Below are positions 41,274 through 51,410 of a stretch of 64,000 nt of DNA, piece after piece (within the stretch, counting starts at the first letter, position 1; every line of letters starts with the position of its first letter). Source of the DNA: Chlamydiota bacterium (GTDB taxonomy: Bacteria > Chlamydiota > Chlamydiia > Chlamydiales > RGXB01). A program made the position numbers and the translations under genes. The stretch spans positions 62,001 through 126,000 of the forward strand of contig VGMF01000002.1 of the NCBI GenBank assembly GCA_016866475.1, in the 5' to 3' direction. The notes beneath the pieces were generated by a model, which was given only the letters and a program-made list of their open reading frames with translations, ran no database searches and was not told where the DNA came from.

Positions 41274-43046
41274 TTATTTTTTATAAGATTTATCCTCAAC
41301 ACAAATATGAAGCTCTTCTAACTGATGTCTGGAAACGATGGAGGGGCATCCATTCATTAGGTCGGAGGCTTTTTGTGTTTTAGGAAATGCGATCACATCG
41401 CGGATATTATCGGTTTTTAATAGAAGCATGACCAAACGGTCTACTCCGATGGCAAGCCCACCGTGCGGAGGTGTTCCGTAGCTCAAGGCATCAATAAAAA
41501 ATCCAAATTTATTCTCGATCGATTCGTCGTCAATCTCAAGGATAGAGAAAATTTTCCTTTGCATATCCTTGTCATGGATACGAATTGATCCCCCCCCAAG
41601 TTCGTAGCCGTTAAGTACAATGTCATAGGCCTTAGCTCGGACTTTTAAAGGGTCAGATCCTAGAAAAGGGATATCATCCTCGTTTGGAGCTGTAAAGGGG
41701 TGGTGGGCAGAGGTAGGGTTTCCTTCCTCGTCCGGGACAAAAAGGGGGAAATCAACGACCCACAGGAATTTGTAATCTTCCGGGTCGTATAGTCGTAATT
41801 TTTTCCCTAGATCACGCCTTAGATGGTCGAAAGCCTGGTTCACAGAATCCTCATTGCCGACACCAAATAGAACAAGATCGCCCTCTTGAAGGTTTAAGGA
41901 GGTTTTTAAAAGGCTTTGATTCTCATCAGAGAGGAATTTTGCAATCCCTGTTTCGAGTTTCCCCCCTTGGAATCTCGCCATAGGAAGTCCACCGAGGCCG
42001 AATTTTTGCACGAAATGGGTGTAATCCTCAAGGTCTTTTCTCGAAATTCTCTCCCCTTGAGGGACGACGATGGTTTTTATGGCATCTTTTCGGGTTAAAG
42101 CTTCATTGAAAATATTAAAGGTAGAGTTTTCTAAAGCTTTATGGACTCGGTGGAGTTTGAGTTCAAAACGGATATCCGGGCGATCGCAACCATAAGTTTC
42201 CATCGCTTCAGCGTAGGAAATTCTTGTAAAAACCTTGTCAAAATTCTTGCCCAACACCCTGCTGAAGACCTGTTTCAAGATCGATTCAACAAGTTGCATA
42301 ATTGTTTCTTGATCGACAAAACTCATCTCGATATCGAGCTGCGTGAATTCAGGCTGTCTGTCTGCTCTTAAATCTTCGTCCCGAAAGCAACGAGCTATCT
42401 GGAAATACCGGTCTAATCCAGCTACCATTAGGAGCTGTTTGTATTGTTGCGGAGACTGAGGTAAGGCATAGAAATTTTTTGGATGTACCCTTGAAGGCAC
42501 TAGATAATCTCTTGCCCCTTCAGGAGTAGATTTCCCAAGAATGGGTGTTTCCACCTCGCAAAAGCCCACATCATCAAGCAGATCGCGTAGAATTTTGACC
42601 GCTTTGTGACGCACTTCAAGGTTTTTAAGAATCTGTCCTCGTCTAATATCAAGGTAACGGTACTGAAGCCGCGCCTCCTCTTGAATCGCGATGTTCTCTT
42701 CGTTGATGGGGAAAGGGGGAGTTTTAGCTTTGGATAGCAGGGTGACCTGGTGCCCTTCAACTTCTATCTCACCTGTTTTTAGGTTCGGATTTTGCATCCC
42801 GTCGGCCCTTGCCCGGACTGTTCCTTCAATCTCGATCACCCACTCGTTCCGTATGGATTCTGCCATCGCATGGGACTCAGGTGATATCACCGGGTCAAAG
42901 ACGACTTGGGTGATGCCGGTCTTATCTCTGAGGTCTATAAAAATAAGTCCACCATGATCCCGGCGCTTATGCACCCAACCTGAAAGTTTAACCGTTTTTT
43001 TAAGATCGCGAGCGGTGAGCTCTCCAAGCTTGTGCGTGCGGTACAT
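41274..43046 (-). CDS. aspS: Aspartyl-tRNA synthetase
   Basis: Class II synthetase of bacterial type, 590 aa. N-terminal OB domain ([24 protein letters not shown] at about 20-43), motif 2 [23 protein letters not shown], a GAD insertion domain around 285-410, and motif 3 [14 protein letters not shown] near 540. [11 protein letters not shown] lies near the C-terminus. Chlamydial AspRS may be non-discriminating; not testable here. Order mip-aspS as CT541-542; hisS, which follows in C. trachomatis, is absent and an unknown gene takes its place. Confidence 0.97.
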   Translation of the reverse strand: MYRTHKLGELTARDLKKTVKLSGWVHKRRDHGGLIFIDLRDKTGITQVVFDPVISPESHAMAESIRNEWVIEIEGTVRARADGMQNPNLKTGEIEVEGHQVTLLSKAKTPPFPINEENIAIQEEARLQYRYLDIRRGQILKNLEVRHKAVKILRDLLDDVGFCEVETPILGKSTPEGARDYLVPSRVHPKNFYALPQSPQQYKQLLMVAGLDRYFQIARCFRDEDLRADRQPEFTQLDIEMSFVDQETIMQLVESILKQVFSRVLGKNFDKVFTRISYAEAMETYGCDRPDIRFELKLHRVHKALENSTFNIFNEALTRKDAIKTIVVPQGERISRKDLEDYTHFVQKFGLGGLPMARFQGGKLETGIAKFLSDENQSLLKTSLNLQEGDLVLFGVGNEDSVNQAFDHLRRDLGKKLRLYDPEDYKFLWVVDFPLFVPDEEGNPTSAHHPFTAPNEDDIPFLGSDPLKVRAKAYDIVLNGYELGGGSIRIHDKDMQRKIFSILEIDDESIENKFGFFIDALSYGTPPHGGLAIGVDRLVMLLLKTDNIRDVIAFPKTQKASDLMNGCPSIVSRHQLEELHICVEDKSYKK

Positions 43047-43343
43047 GTTTTAGATCCTAGAGTTTTGACTTTAACAAATCGAGGCAACTTCCGTAAAGGC
43101 GAGCCAGCTCTTAAATGAGGAAATTTCTACTAATTGCTCGATACAAAGGGCTATATTAGCCGTTTTTACATTATGCGTAAAGAGTCAAGCCCTTGATTAA
43201 ATAGGCCTGTGAGACCAAGAGGGCTTGGTTGCAACCTCTTGAAGATTTTTTAAAAAGGGAGAGAATTTTTTTTTGAACCGCCCGGTGTTTTTTTCGCGCC
43301 CGCAAAGATAGAGTTCTTGGTTAAAACCTCACTATCAGGACGC
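43047..43343. other. Intergenic region with a plus-strand hairpin and T-run
   Basis: About 300 bp with no gene. CAAGAGG (43216-43222) pairs with CCTCTTG (43235-43241), and a T6 run starts five bases later (43246), which is terminator-like on the plus strand although no plus-strand gene precedes it. Also GGCTA-TAT-TAGCC near 43148-43160. An unannotated plus-strand RNA is possible. Confidence 0.4.
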
Positions 43344-43937
43344 TTAGCAAAGCGCCCTTAACGCAATTTCTCCTAATTTTAGCAGCCGTTCCATTTCATT
43401 TTTCTTTTCATGAAGATTGCGCAAAATTTCCATAAACGGAAACGGGATCCAATTTTCACCCGTACTCAAAGAAAGGTAGTATCCTAGGCTGTGGTCACCT
43501 TTTTCTGGGTAGTGGTTGATCGCCTCTAGCATCTCGCTCAGTCCGCCAGAGGGAAGTGTAGCCTCCTCAGTCGAGCTGCAAACATCTTGCCAGCTTTTGG
43601 ATAGTTTTTCGCAATACCGCCAGTCGGAGCTAAGATCCTCCTCTTTAATTTGATGAAGAGTCTCAAGAAAATTCCTCAAAGCATCAATAATTTTTTGTGG
43701 TGTCTTCAAAGATTCTGTAGATCGGATCGAATCGAGGATTGTGGAGGCGAGAAGGTAGGACAGAATATGCATATTATAGGCTCCGGGAGGAAGGTTGAGC
43801 TCCTCCTCTTTTTGAGACCTGTCTTTATTTGCCCTTTCTGCCCGAATTTCCGCATGCATATGATGATAGCCTCGGATCGATTGTCCATACGATTGCATAT
43901 GTTTCTTTAAATAGCGTTTTTTAATAAAAAAAACCAC
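43344..43937 (-). CDS. Hypothetical helical protein
   Basis: Not recognised. 197 aa from a GTG at 43937, or 184 aa from ATG 43898 (MQSYGQSIRGYHH), which I cannot separate. No signal peptide or membrane segment. Rich in charged residues, mostly predicted helix, with histidines near the start (YHHMHAEIRAERANKD) and a conserved-looking WIPFPFMEILRNLHEKKNEME near the end. It lies between aspS and uhpC, where C. trachomatis has hisS. A lone soluble protein, possibly restricted to this chlamydial group. Confidence 0.65.
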   Translation of the reverse strand: MVFFIKKRYLKKHMQSYGQSIRGYHHMHAEIRAERANKDRSQKEEELNLPPGAYNMHILSYLLASTILDSIRSTESLKTPQKIIDALRNFLETLHQIKEEDLSSDWRYCEKLSKSWQDVCSSTEEATLPSGGLSEMLEAINHYPEKGDHSLGYYLSLSTGENWIPFPFMEILRNLHEKKNEMERLLKLGEIALRALC

Positions 43938-44113
43938 AATTTTGTTATCCCATTCTTTTTAAGTCTTTAAGGTTATCTTTGAGATTATTAGATATAGGGA
44001 ATCAGCGAAACAGGATTTGGGGGAATCTTCTTGATAGAACGGATATTCTTCTCTGAAAAATTCTTTTTTGTTAGCCTGAATTCAAGAATCTTTGACAATT
44101 GGGATACATACGC

Positions 44114-45481
44114 TTGAAAAATTCGAATTGGCTTGATTATTTTAAGTTCCTCTCAGAGAGAAAAGCCCAAGGGGCCCAATCTCGCCTCTACCAATACTGG
44201 CGACTTAGAATTTTTAGTTCCATTTACCTAGGTTATGCTTTTTTTTATTTGACCCGAAAGAGCTTTAATTTCGCTATGCCTGCGATGATAGAGGATTTGG
44301 GGATTTCAAAAACTGAGCTGGGGTTTTTAGCATCGGTTTTATACATCACTTATGGAGCCAGCAAATTTTTAAGCGGGATCTTGGGAGACCAATTCAATCC
44401 TCGTTACTTTATGTCGATTGGGCTGATTTTAACGGGTATTTTCAACATTTTATTCGGACTTTCTTCGAGCATTTTGTTTTTTGCCCTTTTTTGGGGGCTC
44501 AACGGATGGTTTCAAGGTTGGGGTTGGCCTCCTATAGCAAAACTTTTAACCCATTGGTACTCTCAGTCAGAGAGAGGCCGTTGGTGGGGGGTTTGGAATA
44601 CATCCCACAATCTGGGTGGCGCTCTAATTCCCTTAATAGTTGCAGCTGCAGCCCAGTTTTTTGGTTGGCGCATGGCGATGTTTATCCCCGGTTCTATTTG
44701 TATTGGAGTGGGCTTTTTTTTAATGAACCGCTTAAGGGACACGCCGCAATCTTTGGGACTCCCTTCCATCGAAGAATTCCGCAACGACCACGTGATGTCT
44801 TCTCAACAGGAGATCCTGCAGGAAAAAGAGTACTCCTCGCTCCAGATTTTAATGCAGTATGTGATCAAAAACCCCTATATTTGGGTCCTCTCCATTACTT
44901 ATTTTTTTATATACATGGTGCGTACCGCTATAAATGACTGGGGATTACTGTATTTTGTTGAGTCAAAAGGGGTCCCGCAAATCATTGCAAGCTATTTCAT
45001 ATTTGCATTCGAAATAGGGGGTTTTTTTGGAAGTTTGGCGGCAGGATGGATATCAGACACCGTTTTTAAGGGGTTGAGAATCCCTGCAAATGCCCTGTTT
45101 GCACTCGGAGCGGCCGCTTCTTGTATCCTTATGGTTGTCCTCCCTATCAACCTCTATGTTTTTTATTCCATTTTTATGTTTCTGTCAGGTTTTTTTATAT
45201 TTGGACCACAGATGTTGATTGGAGTGGCTTGTGCAGAGCTCTCGCATAAAAAAGCTTCAGGTTCATCAACAGGTTTTGCCGGGACGTTCGCCTACCTTGG
45301 TGCGGCGACCGCTTCTCTTGTGAGCGGACGGTTGACCGAGGTTTACGGTTGGGATATTTTCTTTCCGGCTCTTGCTCTATTCAGCGTCGTCTCATTTGCA
45401 TTATTAGTCCCTTTTTGGAATGTGAAATCAAATCCGAAAATTGTTTCTATCTCTTCAGGAGAGGAATCTTTGGACTCTTAG
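44114..45481 (+). CDS. uhpC: Hexose-6-phosphate transporter/sensor UhpC-like (MFS, OPA family)
   Basis: Twelve-helix organophosphate:phosphate antiporter that in Chlamydia imports glucose-6-phosphate. N-terminal YQYWRLRIFSSIYLGYAFFYLTRKSFNFAMP matches the OPA family, including the arginine in TRKS. Also LSGILGDQFNPRYFMSIGL and GWGWPPIAKLLTHWYSQSERG. The C-terminal half has GGFFGSLAAGWISD. No ATG precedes the motif, so the start is TTG: 44114 (after GGGA) is chosen, 44099 is the alternative. About 455 aa. It lies upstream of dnaE as CT544-CT545. Confidence 0.93.
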   Translation: MKNSNWLDYFKFLSERKAQGAQSRLYQYWRLRIFSSIYLGYAFFYLTRKSFNFAMPAMIEDLGISKTELGFLASVLYITYGASKFLSGILGDQFNPRYFMSIGLILTGIFNILFGLSSSILFFALFWGLNGWFQGWGWPPIAKLLTHWYSQSERGRWWGVWNTSHNLGGALIPLIVAAAAQFFGWRMAMFIPGSICIGVGFFLMNRLRDTPQSLGLPSIEEFRNDHVMSSQQEILQEKEYSSLQILMQYVIKNPYIWVLSITYFFIYMVRTAINDWGLLYFVESKGVPQIIASYFIFAFEIGGFFGSLAAGWISDTVFKGLRIPANALFALGAAASCILMVVLPINLYVFYSIFMFLSGFFIFGPQMLIGVACAELSHKKASGSSTGFAGTFAYLGAATASLVSGRLTEVYGWDIFFPALALFSVVSFALLVPFWNVKSNPKIVSISSGEESLDS

Positions 45482-45600
45482 TGCGGGAAAAAAATCTGAA
45501 ACAAAATCTTGTTAGTTGGCTCGGAAATCTTTTTAAAATTCCTCCGGTGATCTAGCAGTTTATTTGGGTGATAATCCGCGATCCGTGGTAGAATTTCGGT

Positions 45601-48600
45601 ATGTGGATTTCATTAACCAACCATTCCGGATACTCGATTTTATCCTCTCAAGCTTCCATAGAGGAGCTCGTAAAATTTGCCTGTACAGAAAAAATGGGTG
45701 CTCTAGCTCTCACCGACTCCTGCAATTTATTCGGGGCTGTTGATTTTTACAAAGAGTGCAAAAAAAAGGGTTTGAAGCCGTTGATAGGGATTGAGGCCAT
45801 GTTAGCCTCGACCTCCAGATTTGATAAAAGGAGGGGGGGCGACGTGTTTGCTACACCACTCTATCTCATAGCCAAAAATAGGGTCGGATATCAAAATCTA
45901 TGCGCTCTTAGCTCTCTTGGATATATTGAGGGTTTTTATTACAACCCCCGGATTGATAAGGAGCTGATTGAAAAGCACCATGAAGGATTGATTTGTTTGA
46001 TCGGATCCCATGCAAGTTATCTTGCCGACCTTGCTTTAAAACAGGATGATACCTCTTTTTTCCAAGAATTGGACTGGTGGCAGGCTCTTTTTGGCGCCGA
46101 TCTGTATCTGCAAGTCGAACGACACAAGATGGAGCCGAGCGATCTGGTAGCTTTAGGGTTTGATAAAGAGCAATGGCTGCTGCAACTGCACAATGAATTA
46201 GCACAAAAGCAGGAGCTATTGATTGAAAAATACAAGCAGGTCTCAAAACAGAGGCGCATTCCGCTTGTAGCTACAAACAATGTGCAGTTCATGCACAAAA
46301 AAGACTATAAGGCGCATGAAATTTTAATGAATATTCAGTCGGCCGAGACTGTAGAAATTCTTGAAAAAGATGCGTCGGGTGTTGTAAGGCGTCGCTACCC
46401 CAATCCAAAAAGGCGTGTTTTACCCTCTCATCAATATTATTTTAAAACTTCTGCTGAAATGCAGGAGCTGTTTCATGATCTGCCCGATGCTATCGAGGCG
46501 ACGCAGAGGTTAGCCGATTCTGTCAATATGTCGATGGATTTTGATACCCGCTACTACCCGGTTTTCATCCCTCCCGATTTGGAAGGGAAAGTCTATACGG
46601 ATGCAGAAAGGTCTAAGGCGGCCGAAGAATTTTTACGCAAGCTTTGTGGCGAGGGAATTGCTAAGAGATACAATCACGAGAGGTTGGAAGAGGTACGAAA
46701 AGTCTATCCACAAGAGGACCCTCTACAAGTTGTTCTTAACAGGCTCGACTATGAACTTTCTATTATCGCGACCAAGGGGATGTGCGATTATCTTCTTATT
46801 GTATACGATTTTATTCATTGGGCCAAAACCCAGGGAATCCCCATGGGGCCCGGCCGAGGATCCGGAGCCGGCTCGATTATTTTGTACTTAATAGGAATAA
46901 CCGATATTGAGCCCTTGCGTTTCCATCTATTTTTTGAGCGCTTTATCAATCCTGAAAGACTTTCGTATCCTGATATTGACGTGGATATTTGCATGGATCG
47001 CCGCCAGGAGGTGATCGATTACACGATCCAAAAGTATGGAAAGGACCGGGTAGCCCAAATCATTACGTTCGGTACGATGAAGGCAAAAATGGCGGTCAAA
47101 GATGTAGGCAGAGTTCTTAGCGTACCTTTGTCTAAGGTGAACCTGATAGCAAAGCTTATCCCCGATGACCTACAAATTACTTTGCAAAAAGCCCTGGAAG
47201 TGGAACCTGAATTAAGGGAGCTTGCCAAAAAGGATACTGAAGTCGGTAAAGTGCTGGAGATGGCTAAGGCTCTAGAGGGGTCCATAAGGAACACGGGGAT
47301 CCACGCGGCCGGACTGATCATCTCTGCAAAACCTTTAGTAGAGACAATTCCTGTTTGCACTGCTAAAGATTCGCAGATGCTCGCGACCCAGTACGCAATG
47401 AAACCGGTGGAAGCGGTTGGGATGCTGAAGATCGATTTTCTGGGGTTGAAAACGCTCACCTCAATTCAAAAAGCGTGCGATTCGGTCAAAGAAATCCATA
47501 AAATAGAAATTGATTGGGTGAATCTCCCACTCAACGATAAGAACACCTTTGATTTGTTAAACCAAGGGAAGACATCGGGAATCTTTCAGTTAGAGTCGCA
47601 GGGGATGCAAGATCTTGCAAGACAGTTGCACATCGATAAATTTGAAGAGATAATCGCGGTAGGCGCCCTCTATCGCCCCGGCCCTATGGAAATGATACCT
47701 ACATTCATTCAAAGGAAGCATGGGCGCGAAAAGATAGAATTTGATCATCCATCGATGAAAGAGATCCTTAAAGAGACCTACGGGATCATGGTTTACCAGG
47801 AGCAGGTGATGCAGATTGCCTCGAGGCTTGCCGGATACTCACTTGGCGAAGGGGATGTGTTACGCCGGGCTATGGGGAAAAAAGATGCAGAGGAAATGGC
47901 CCGCCAAAGGGATAAATTTCGGCTAGGAGCCCTGGAAAATAAAATCCCCGAATCCCAGTCGATGGCTATTTTCGATAAAGTGGAGAAATTCGCTAGCTAC
48001 GGATTCAACAAATCCCACGCTGCAGCCTACGGTTTTTTGAGTTATGTTACCGCTTATTTGAAAGCAAATTATCCTGCGCACTGGATGGCTGCATTGATGA
48101 CTTGCGATATGGCCGATATTTCTAAAGTAGCGAAACATAGCGCCGAATGCAAAACGATGGGGATTGCGGTCCTTCCTCCGTCCATCAACGATTCAGAACA
48201 GTATTTTACCCCAACAAGTCAAGGTATCCGGTTTGCGCTGGGGGGGATTAAGGGAATCGGCGAAGGGGTTGTGCAGACGATCATTGAAACGCGCCGTAGA
48301 GAGGGTGCGTTTAAGGGATTGAACGATTTTGTACAAAAAAATGATGTAAAAAAGATCGGAAAAAAAACAATAGAGACGTTGATCGAAGCGGGCTGCTTTG
48401 ATGACTTTTCCAGCTCAAGGCGTGCTCTTATAGCCCAAATAGGGGATCTTTTTGACGCAAGCGTACGGATCCAGAAGGAAAAGACTAAAGGGTATCTCTC
48501 CTTTTTTCAAGATGGGGAACAGGATCCAAAGACGGCGGTTGCTCTTTCGTCCGATGAAGTGCCTCTTGAGCGTTTGTTTAAAGAGAGGGAACTCCTCGGG

Positions 48601-49296
48601 TTTTATTTGACAGGCCACCCCCTGCAGTACTATCAGGACGCTATAGACAAGATGGATGTAGCTACAATCGACGAGGTTTTGCAGGCGCAACAGAGCACTG
48701 TTCTCATCGTCCCCCTGGTTGTGGAAGACCTTGAGTTTAGATTATCCCAAAAAACCCAAAAGAAATTTGCAGTTTTGAAAGCATCAGACCAAGGCGGTAT
48801 GTTAGAATTGCTTGCCTGGAGCGATATCATGGAGACGAAAGGGCCCCTGTTAAAGGAGAACTCCCTCCTTGTTGCATTGATAGAAATCGAAAAAAAGGGG
48901 ACTGAGCAAAGAACACTATTGAAAGATTTATACTCCTTTGAGAGTGTTAAGATCCAAGAGGTGCTGGAAAACCGCGAGAAGCTTCGGCTATCACAAAAAA
49001 GCTTTTTACAAAAAAAGGCGCAACAAGAGAGTAGGGGGAATGCGATGAAGGGGAAAGAAGAAAAAAAAGAGCCTCTATTAAAATTGCAACTTAATGAGGC
49101 AGAAATGGGGCACCAGGCTGTTGTCCATTTAAAAAAAATATTTTCCAACTCTGCCGGGAAATCGCCCGTAAGAATCCTTATAGGCCCGACTACTTTGCAG
49201 ATTGACGAGAGTTTTGGTGTCAAAATTACTCCGCAGTTGATAAACGATCTAAAAACGTTGAAATATGTAGAGAGTGTTGAGCAAGGGGAAGGCTAA
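45601..49296 (+). CDS. dnaE: DNA polymerase III alpha subunit
   Basis: Replicative polymerase catalytic subunit, 1231 aa. N-terminal PHP domain begins WISLTNHSGYSILSSQ; the first metal-ligand histidine of PHP motif I is absent (TNHS), so this domain is probably inactive. Polymerase core: PMGPGRGSGAGSIILYLIG, the catalytic aspartates in YPDIDVDICMDRR (near residue 460), GIHAAGLIIS, YRPGPMEMIPTFI, MVYQEQVMQIA and FNKSHAAAYGFLSY. A helix-hairpin-helix and an OB fold follow, ending in a lysine-rich linker and a short tail. It is preceded by uhpC and followed by a BamD-like gene. Confidence 0.97.
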   Translation: MWISLTNHSGYSILSSQASIEELVKFACTEKMGALALTDSCNLFGAVDFYKECKKKGLKPLIGIEAMLASTSRFDKRRGGDVFATPLYLIAKNRVGYQNLCALSSLGYIEGFYYNPRIDKELIEKHHEGLICLIGSHASYLADLALKQDDTSFFQELDWWQALFGADLYLQVERHKMEPSDLVALGFDKEQWLLQLHNELAQKQELLIEKYKQVSKQRRIPLVATNNVQFMHKKDYKAHEILMNIQSAETVEILEKDASGVVRRRYPNPKRRVLPSHQYYFKTSAEMQELFHDLPDAIEATQRLADSVNMSMDFDTRYYPVFIPPDLEGKVYTDAERSKAAEEFLRKLCGEGIAKRYNHERLEEVRKVYPQEDPLQVVLNRLDYELSIIATKGMCDYLLIVYDFIHWAKTQGIPMGPGRGSGAGSIILYLIGITDIEPLRFHLFFERFINPERLSYPDIDVDICMDRRQEVIDYTIQKYGKDRVAQIITFGTMKAKMAVKDVGRVLSVPLSKVNLIAKLIPDDLQITLQKALEVEPELRELAKKDTEVGKVLEMAKALEGSIRNTGIHAAGLIISAKPLVETIPVCTAKDSQMLATQYAMKPVEAVGMLKIDFLGLKTLTSIQKACDSVKEIHKIEIDWVNLPLNDKNTFDLLNQGKTSGIFQLESQGMQDLARQLHIDKFEEIIAVGALYRPGPMEMIPTFIQRKHGREKIEFDHPSMKEILKETYGIMVYQEQVMQIASRLAGYSLGEGDVLRRAMGKKDAEEMARQRDKFRLGALENKIPESQSMAIFDKVEKFASYGFNKSHAAAYGFLSYVTAYLKANYPAHWMAALMTCDMADISKVAKHSAECKTMGIAVLPPSINDSEQYFTPTSQGIRFALGGIKGIGEGVVQTIIETRRREGAFKGLNDFVQKNDVKKIGKKTIETLIEAGCFDDFSSSRRALIAQIGDLFDASVRIQKEKTKGYLSFFQDGEQDPKTAVALSSDEVPLERLFKERELLGFYLTGHPLQYYQDAIDKMDVATIDEVLQAQQSTVLIVPLVVEDLEFRLSQKTQKKFAVLKASDQGGMLELLAWSDIMETKGPLLKENSLLVALIEIEKKGTEQRTLLKDLYSFESVKIQEVLENREKLRLSQKSFLQKKAQQESRGNAMKGKEEKKEPLLKLQLNEAEMGHQAVVHLKKIFSNSAGKSPVRILIGPTTLQIDESFGVKITPQLINDLKTLKYVESVEQGEG

Positions 49297-49417
49297 CGGG
49301 AGAAGTCTAAGAGCGCTAGGCTCAGTATTTAAAAAATTGTTTTTAAATTCCTTAAATCTCTGAAAAATTCCATTAGTGGTTGCGGGGTTATATTTTGAAC
49401 TGTTATACTTTTTTTGT

Positions 49418-50428
49418 ATGAAGGCTATAGTTCTATTTTCGAGTATTGTTTTACCATTTTTGAGTATCGAGGGGAAGACCCAAAAAGATCCTTTTGAGCA
49501 ACTTTATAGCCAGCTTCAAGAGGCTCTAGATAAACAAAATCTAAAATCTGCAAAAAAAAGTGCAGAGGTGATTGTTGATCTCTATCAGGATCATCCCATG
49601 TCATCCGAGGTATATTTTCAACTCGCAACTCTTTATTTGAAAGAGGGGGAGTATGAGGTGGCTTTTGAAGCGGCGGAACTCTACTTGAAAAAAGATGCGA
49701 CCTTACGTTTCTATGAGGAGGCCTACAAAATAAAACTTGAGGTAGCCCATCGATACTCCAAAGGTTTTAAAAAGCATGTTGCCGGCTTAAGGGTGCTTCC
49801 CAAGTGGATGCCCGCACAAGAGGACGCTTTAGAAATATACGACGAAATTCAGGCAGCAGTTCCAAGATCCGATGTAGCGGCAGAAGCGCTGTATGCAAAA
49901 GGTGCTCTGCAACTGCATTTGGAGGATCACAAGGCCGCACTAGATACGTTTCAGATCTTTTTGAAAAAGTTTGCTCAACATCCTCTTGCCCCTCACGCCC
50001 ACATCAAAATAGGGGATATCTACGTAATCAATACGAAGATACAACAAAATGATGATAGTTTTTTGGCTCTGGAGCGTCTCAACTTCCAGCGCTTTAAGGA
50101 TAATTTTCCGTCCGATCCAAGATTGAGAATAGCCGAAGGTCAGATCAAATCTATAGAGGAAACTTTGGCTCTGGGAATGTTTGAGATAGCAGCTTATTAT
50201 AAGCGGACGAAGCGTCATGATGCGGCTTTGCTTTACTACACCCAGGTGATCCAAACCTACCCGAAGTCTGTAGTTGCCCATAAGGCAGTGAATACAGTAC
50301 AGTACCTACGTGAAAAACATGCCGATCTTAGAGATAAATATCCTGTGGAGGACCTTGAGATCATCGTGGATGTTATTGAAGAGCTTCCTGATACTATCCA
50401 AGATCAAGCAGATCAGAAAGTCCATTAA
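49418..50428 (+). CDS. TPR-containing periplasmic/outer-membrane protein, BamD-like (CT547-like)
   Basis: Exported repeat protein likely in outer-membrane assembly. ATG 49418 starts a signal peptide (MKAIVLFSSIVLPFLSIEGK); the upstream ATG at 49376 puts 14 extra residues before it. Three or more TPR-like helix pairs: SAKKSAEVIVDLYQDHPMSSEVYFQLA, GEYEVAFEAAELYLK, AAEALYAKGALQLHLEDHKAAL and KRHDAALLYYTQVIQTYPKS. The last repeats of the form A-LYY-x-VI-x-x-YP-S resemble BamD/YfiO. No lipobox cysteine is seen, unlike classic BamD. Gene position matches CT547. It overlaps the next gene by 59 bp. Confidence 0.8.
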   Translation: MKAIVLFSSIVLPFLSIEGKTQKDPFEQLYSQLQEALDKQNLKSAKKSAEVIVDLYQDHPMSSEVYFQLATLYLKEGEYEVAFEAAELYLKKDATLRFYEEAYKIKLEVAHRYSKGFKKHVAGLRVLPKWMPAQEDALEIYDEIQAAVPRSDVAAEALYAKGALQLHLEDHKAALDTFQIFLKKFAQHPLAPHAHIKIGDIYVINTKIQQNDDSFLALERLNFQRFKDNFPSDPRLRIAEGQIKSIEETLALGMFEIAAYYKRTKRHDAALLYYTQVIQTYPKSVVAHKAVNTVQYLREKHADLRDKYPVEDLEIIVDVIEELPDTIQDQADQKVH

Positions 50429-50996
50429 ACTATTTACCCTAATTGGTTGGATAGTTTTTTCCGGTTGTCAATATAAATTTGTTTCAACAAAAGATCAGCC
50501 CACATTGGAGCTAGCTTTTCGAGGAGCGTACTCATCCCCAGCGTTTCAAGATGAATTCTTACTCGAATTACAAAGAGTCACTGGCTATAAAGTTGTTTCT
50601 GCAAATGGACGCTATCTAGTTGAGATAGATACGGACCGTTTGAGGAAAGATACGATCGGTTTTGTGCATGACAGAGACCCTCTAACTGGAGCCGTGATAG
50701 ATCGATTATTTCCGAATGAAGGGCGCGCGGTTTTGGGGGCTAAAATCAGGATTATTGACAAACATCATTTTAACAGTATGATCTTGGATAGAAGGCTCTT
50801 TGCGTCCTCAGATTTCGATTTTACAAATCCTAACACGCTAAGGGATACTTTTTATGAGGGTACACCTTTGGTAGAATACTCATTAGGTCAGTTTGACTCC
50901 GAGTATGGCGCTTTTGATGTGGCCCATGAGCTCACAACTAAAAAACTTGCTAAAAAACTCGCCCTTTTTTTAGGAGGGATATGTCTCAAAAAATGA
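50370..50996 (+). CDS. LptE-like lipoprotein (CT548-like)
   Basis: Predicted lipoprotein: basic N-region KIKQIRKSIKLFTLIGWIVF followed by lipobox FSGC, so the mature chain starts at Cys34 when ATG 50370 is used. The mature part reads QYKFVSTKDQPTLELAFRGAYSS, then a beta-rich domain with YLVEIDTDRL, AVLGAKIRIID and NTLRDTFYEGTPLVEYSLGQFDSE. The size and fold pattern suit LptE, the outer-membrane partner of LptD in lipopolysaccharide export, which would complement the lpx genes at 57.7-59.9 kb. This family assignment is inferred, not certain. It overlaps rsbW by 16 bp, and BamD-like-LptE-like-rsbW appear to be one transcript. Confidence 0.65.
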   Translation: MLLKSFLILSKIKQIRKSIKLFTLIGWIVFSGCQYKFVSTKDQPTLELAFRGAYSSPAFQDEFLLELQRVTGYKVVSANGRYLVEIDTDRLRKDTIGFVHDRDPLTGAVIDRLFPNEGRAVLGAKIRIIDKHHFNSMILDRRLFASSDFDFTNPNTLRDTFYEGTPLVEYSLGQFDSEYGAFDVAHELTTKKLAKKLALFLGGICLKK

Positions 50997-51367
50997 GGAT
51001 GAAAGTAGCGGCCGATGTATCGCAATATCCAAAAGTATTAGACTGGGTCGAGGTTGGCGTCTCCTCGTCGCAAATTCAACTTTGTGTTGAGGAGATCTTC
51101 ATAAATATTTGCTCCTATGCGTACCCTGAAAAAAGGGGGGACGTTGAAATTTTGCTGCAAAATATTGATGGACAGGTGGAAATTGAATTTATAGACGATG
51201 GCATCGAGTTTAATCCGCTTGAATACAAACGTCAAAAACCTATAGATCACCCGGGTGGTTTTGGAATTTATATCGTGAACCATTTAATGGATGAGATCAA
51301 ATATGAAAGAAAAAATAATCGGAATCACTTAAGGTTGAAAAAACTAATTAAACAAAAAAAAACATAA
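50981..51367 (+). CDS. rsbW: RsbW-like anti-sigma factor kinase
   Basis: GHKL-type serine kinase that in a partner-switching system binds a sigma factor or phosphorylates its antagonist. ATG 50981 follows AGGAGG. Motifs: N box LCVEEIFINICSYAY (asparagine at about residue 42), G1 FIDDGIEFNP and G2 HPGGFGIYIVNHLMDEI. 128 aa matches the family. Position matches CT549. The phosphatase RsbU is at 434; an antagonist (RsbV) is not in the window. Confidence 0.92.
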   Translation: MSQKMRMKVAADVSQYPKVLDWVEVGVSSSQIQLCVEEIFINICSYAYPEKRGDVEILLQNIDGQVEIEFIDDGIEFNPLEYKRQKPIDHPGGFGIYIVNHLMDEIKYERKNNRNHLRLKKLIKQKKT

Positions 51368-51410
51368 AGGACTGTCCCCACACAATCGACATCCTCTGGG
51401 AAAGAGAAGA

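Noticed and set aside
44092-44097. Perfect -35 hexamer TTGACA before uhpC
   Set aside because: No -10 element at 16-18 bp; the sequence at that distance is already coding (TGAAAA), so it is probably chance or part of the translation start region.
48633-49223. 196-codon minus-strand open frame
   Set aside because: Antisense to the 3' part of dnaE; composition (runs of S and F) is that of reverse-complement coding sequence.
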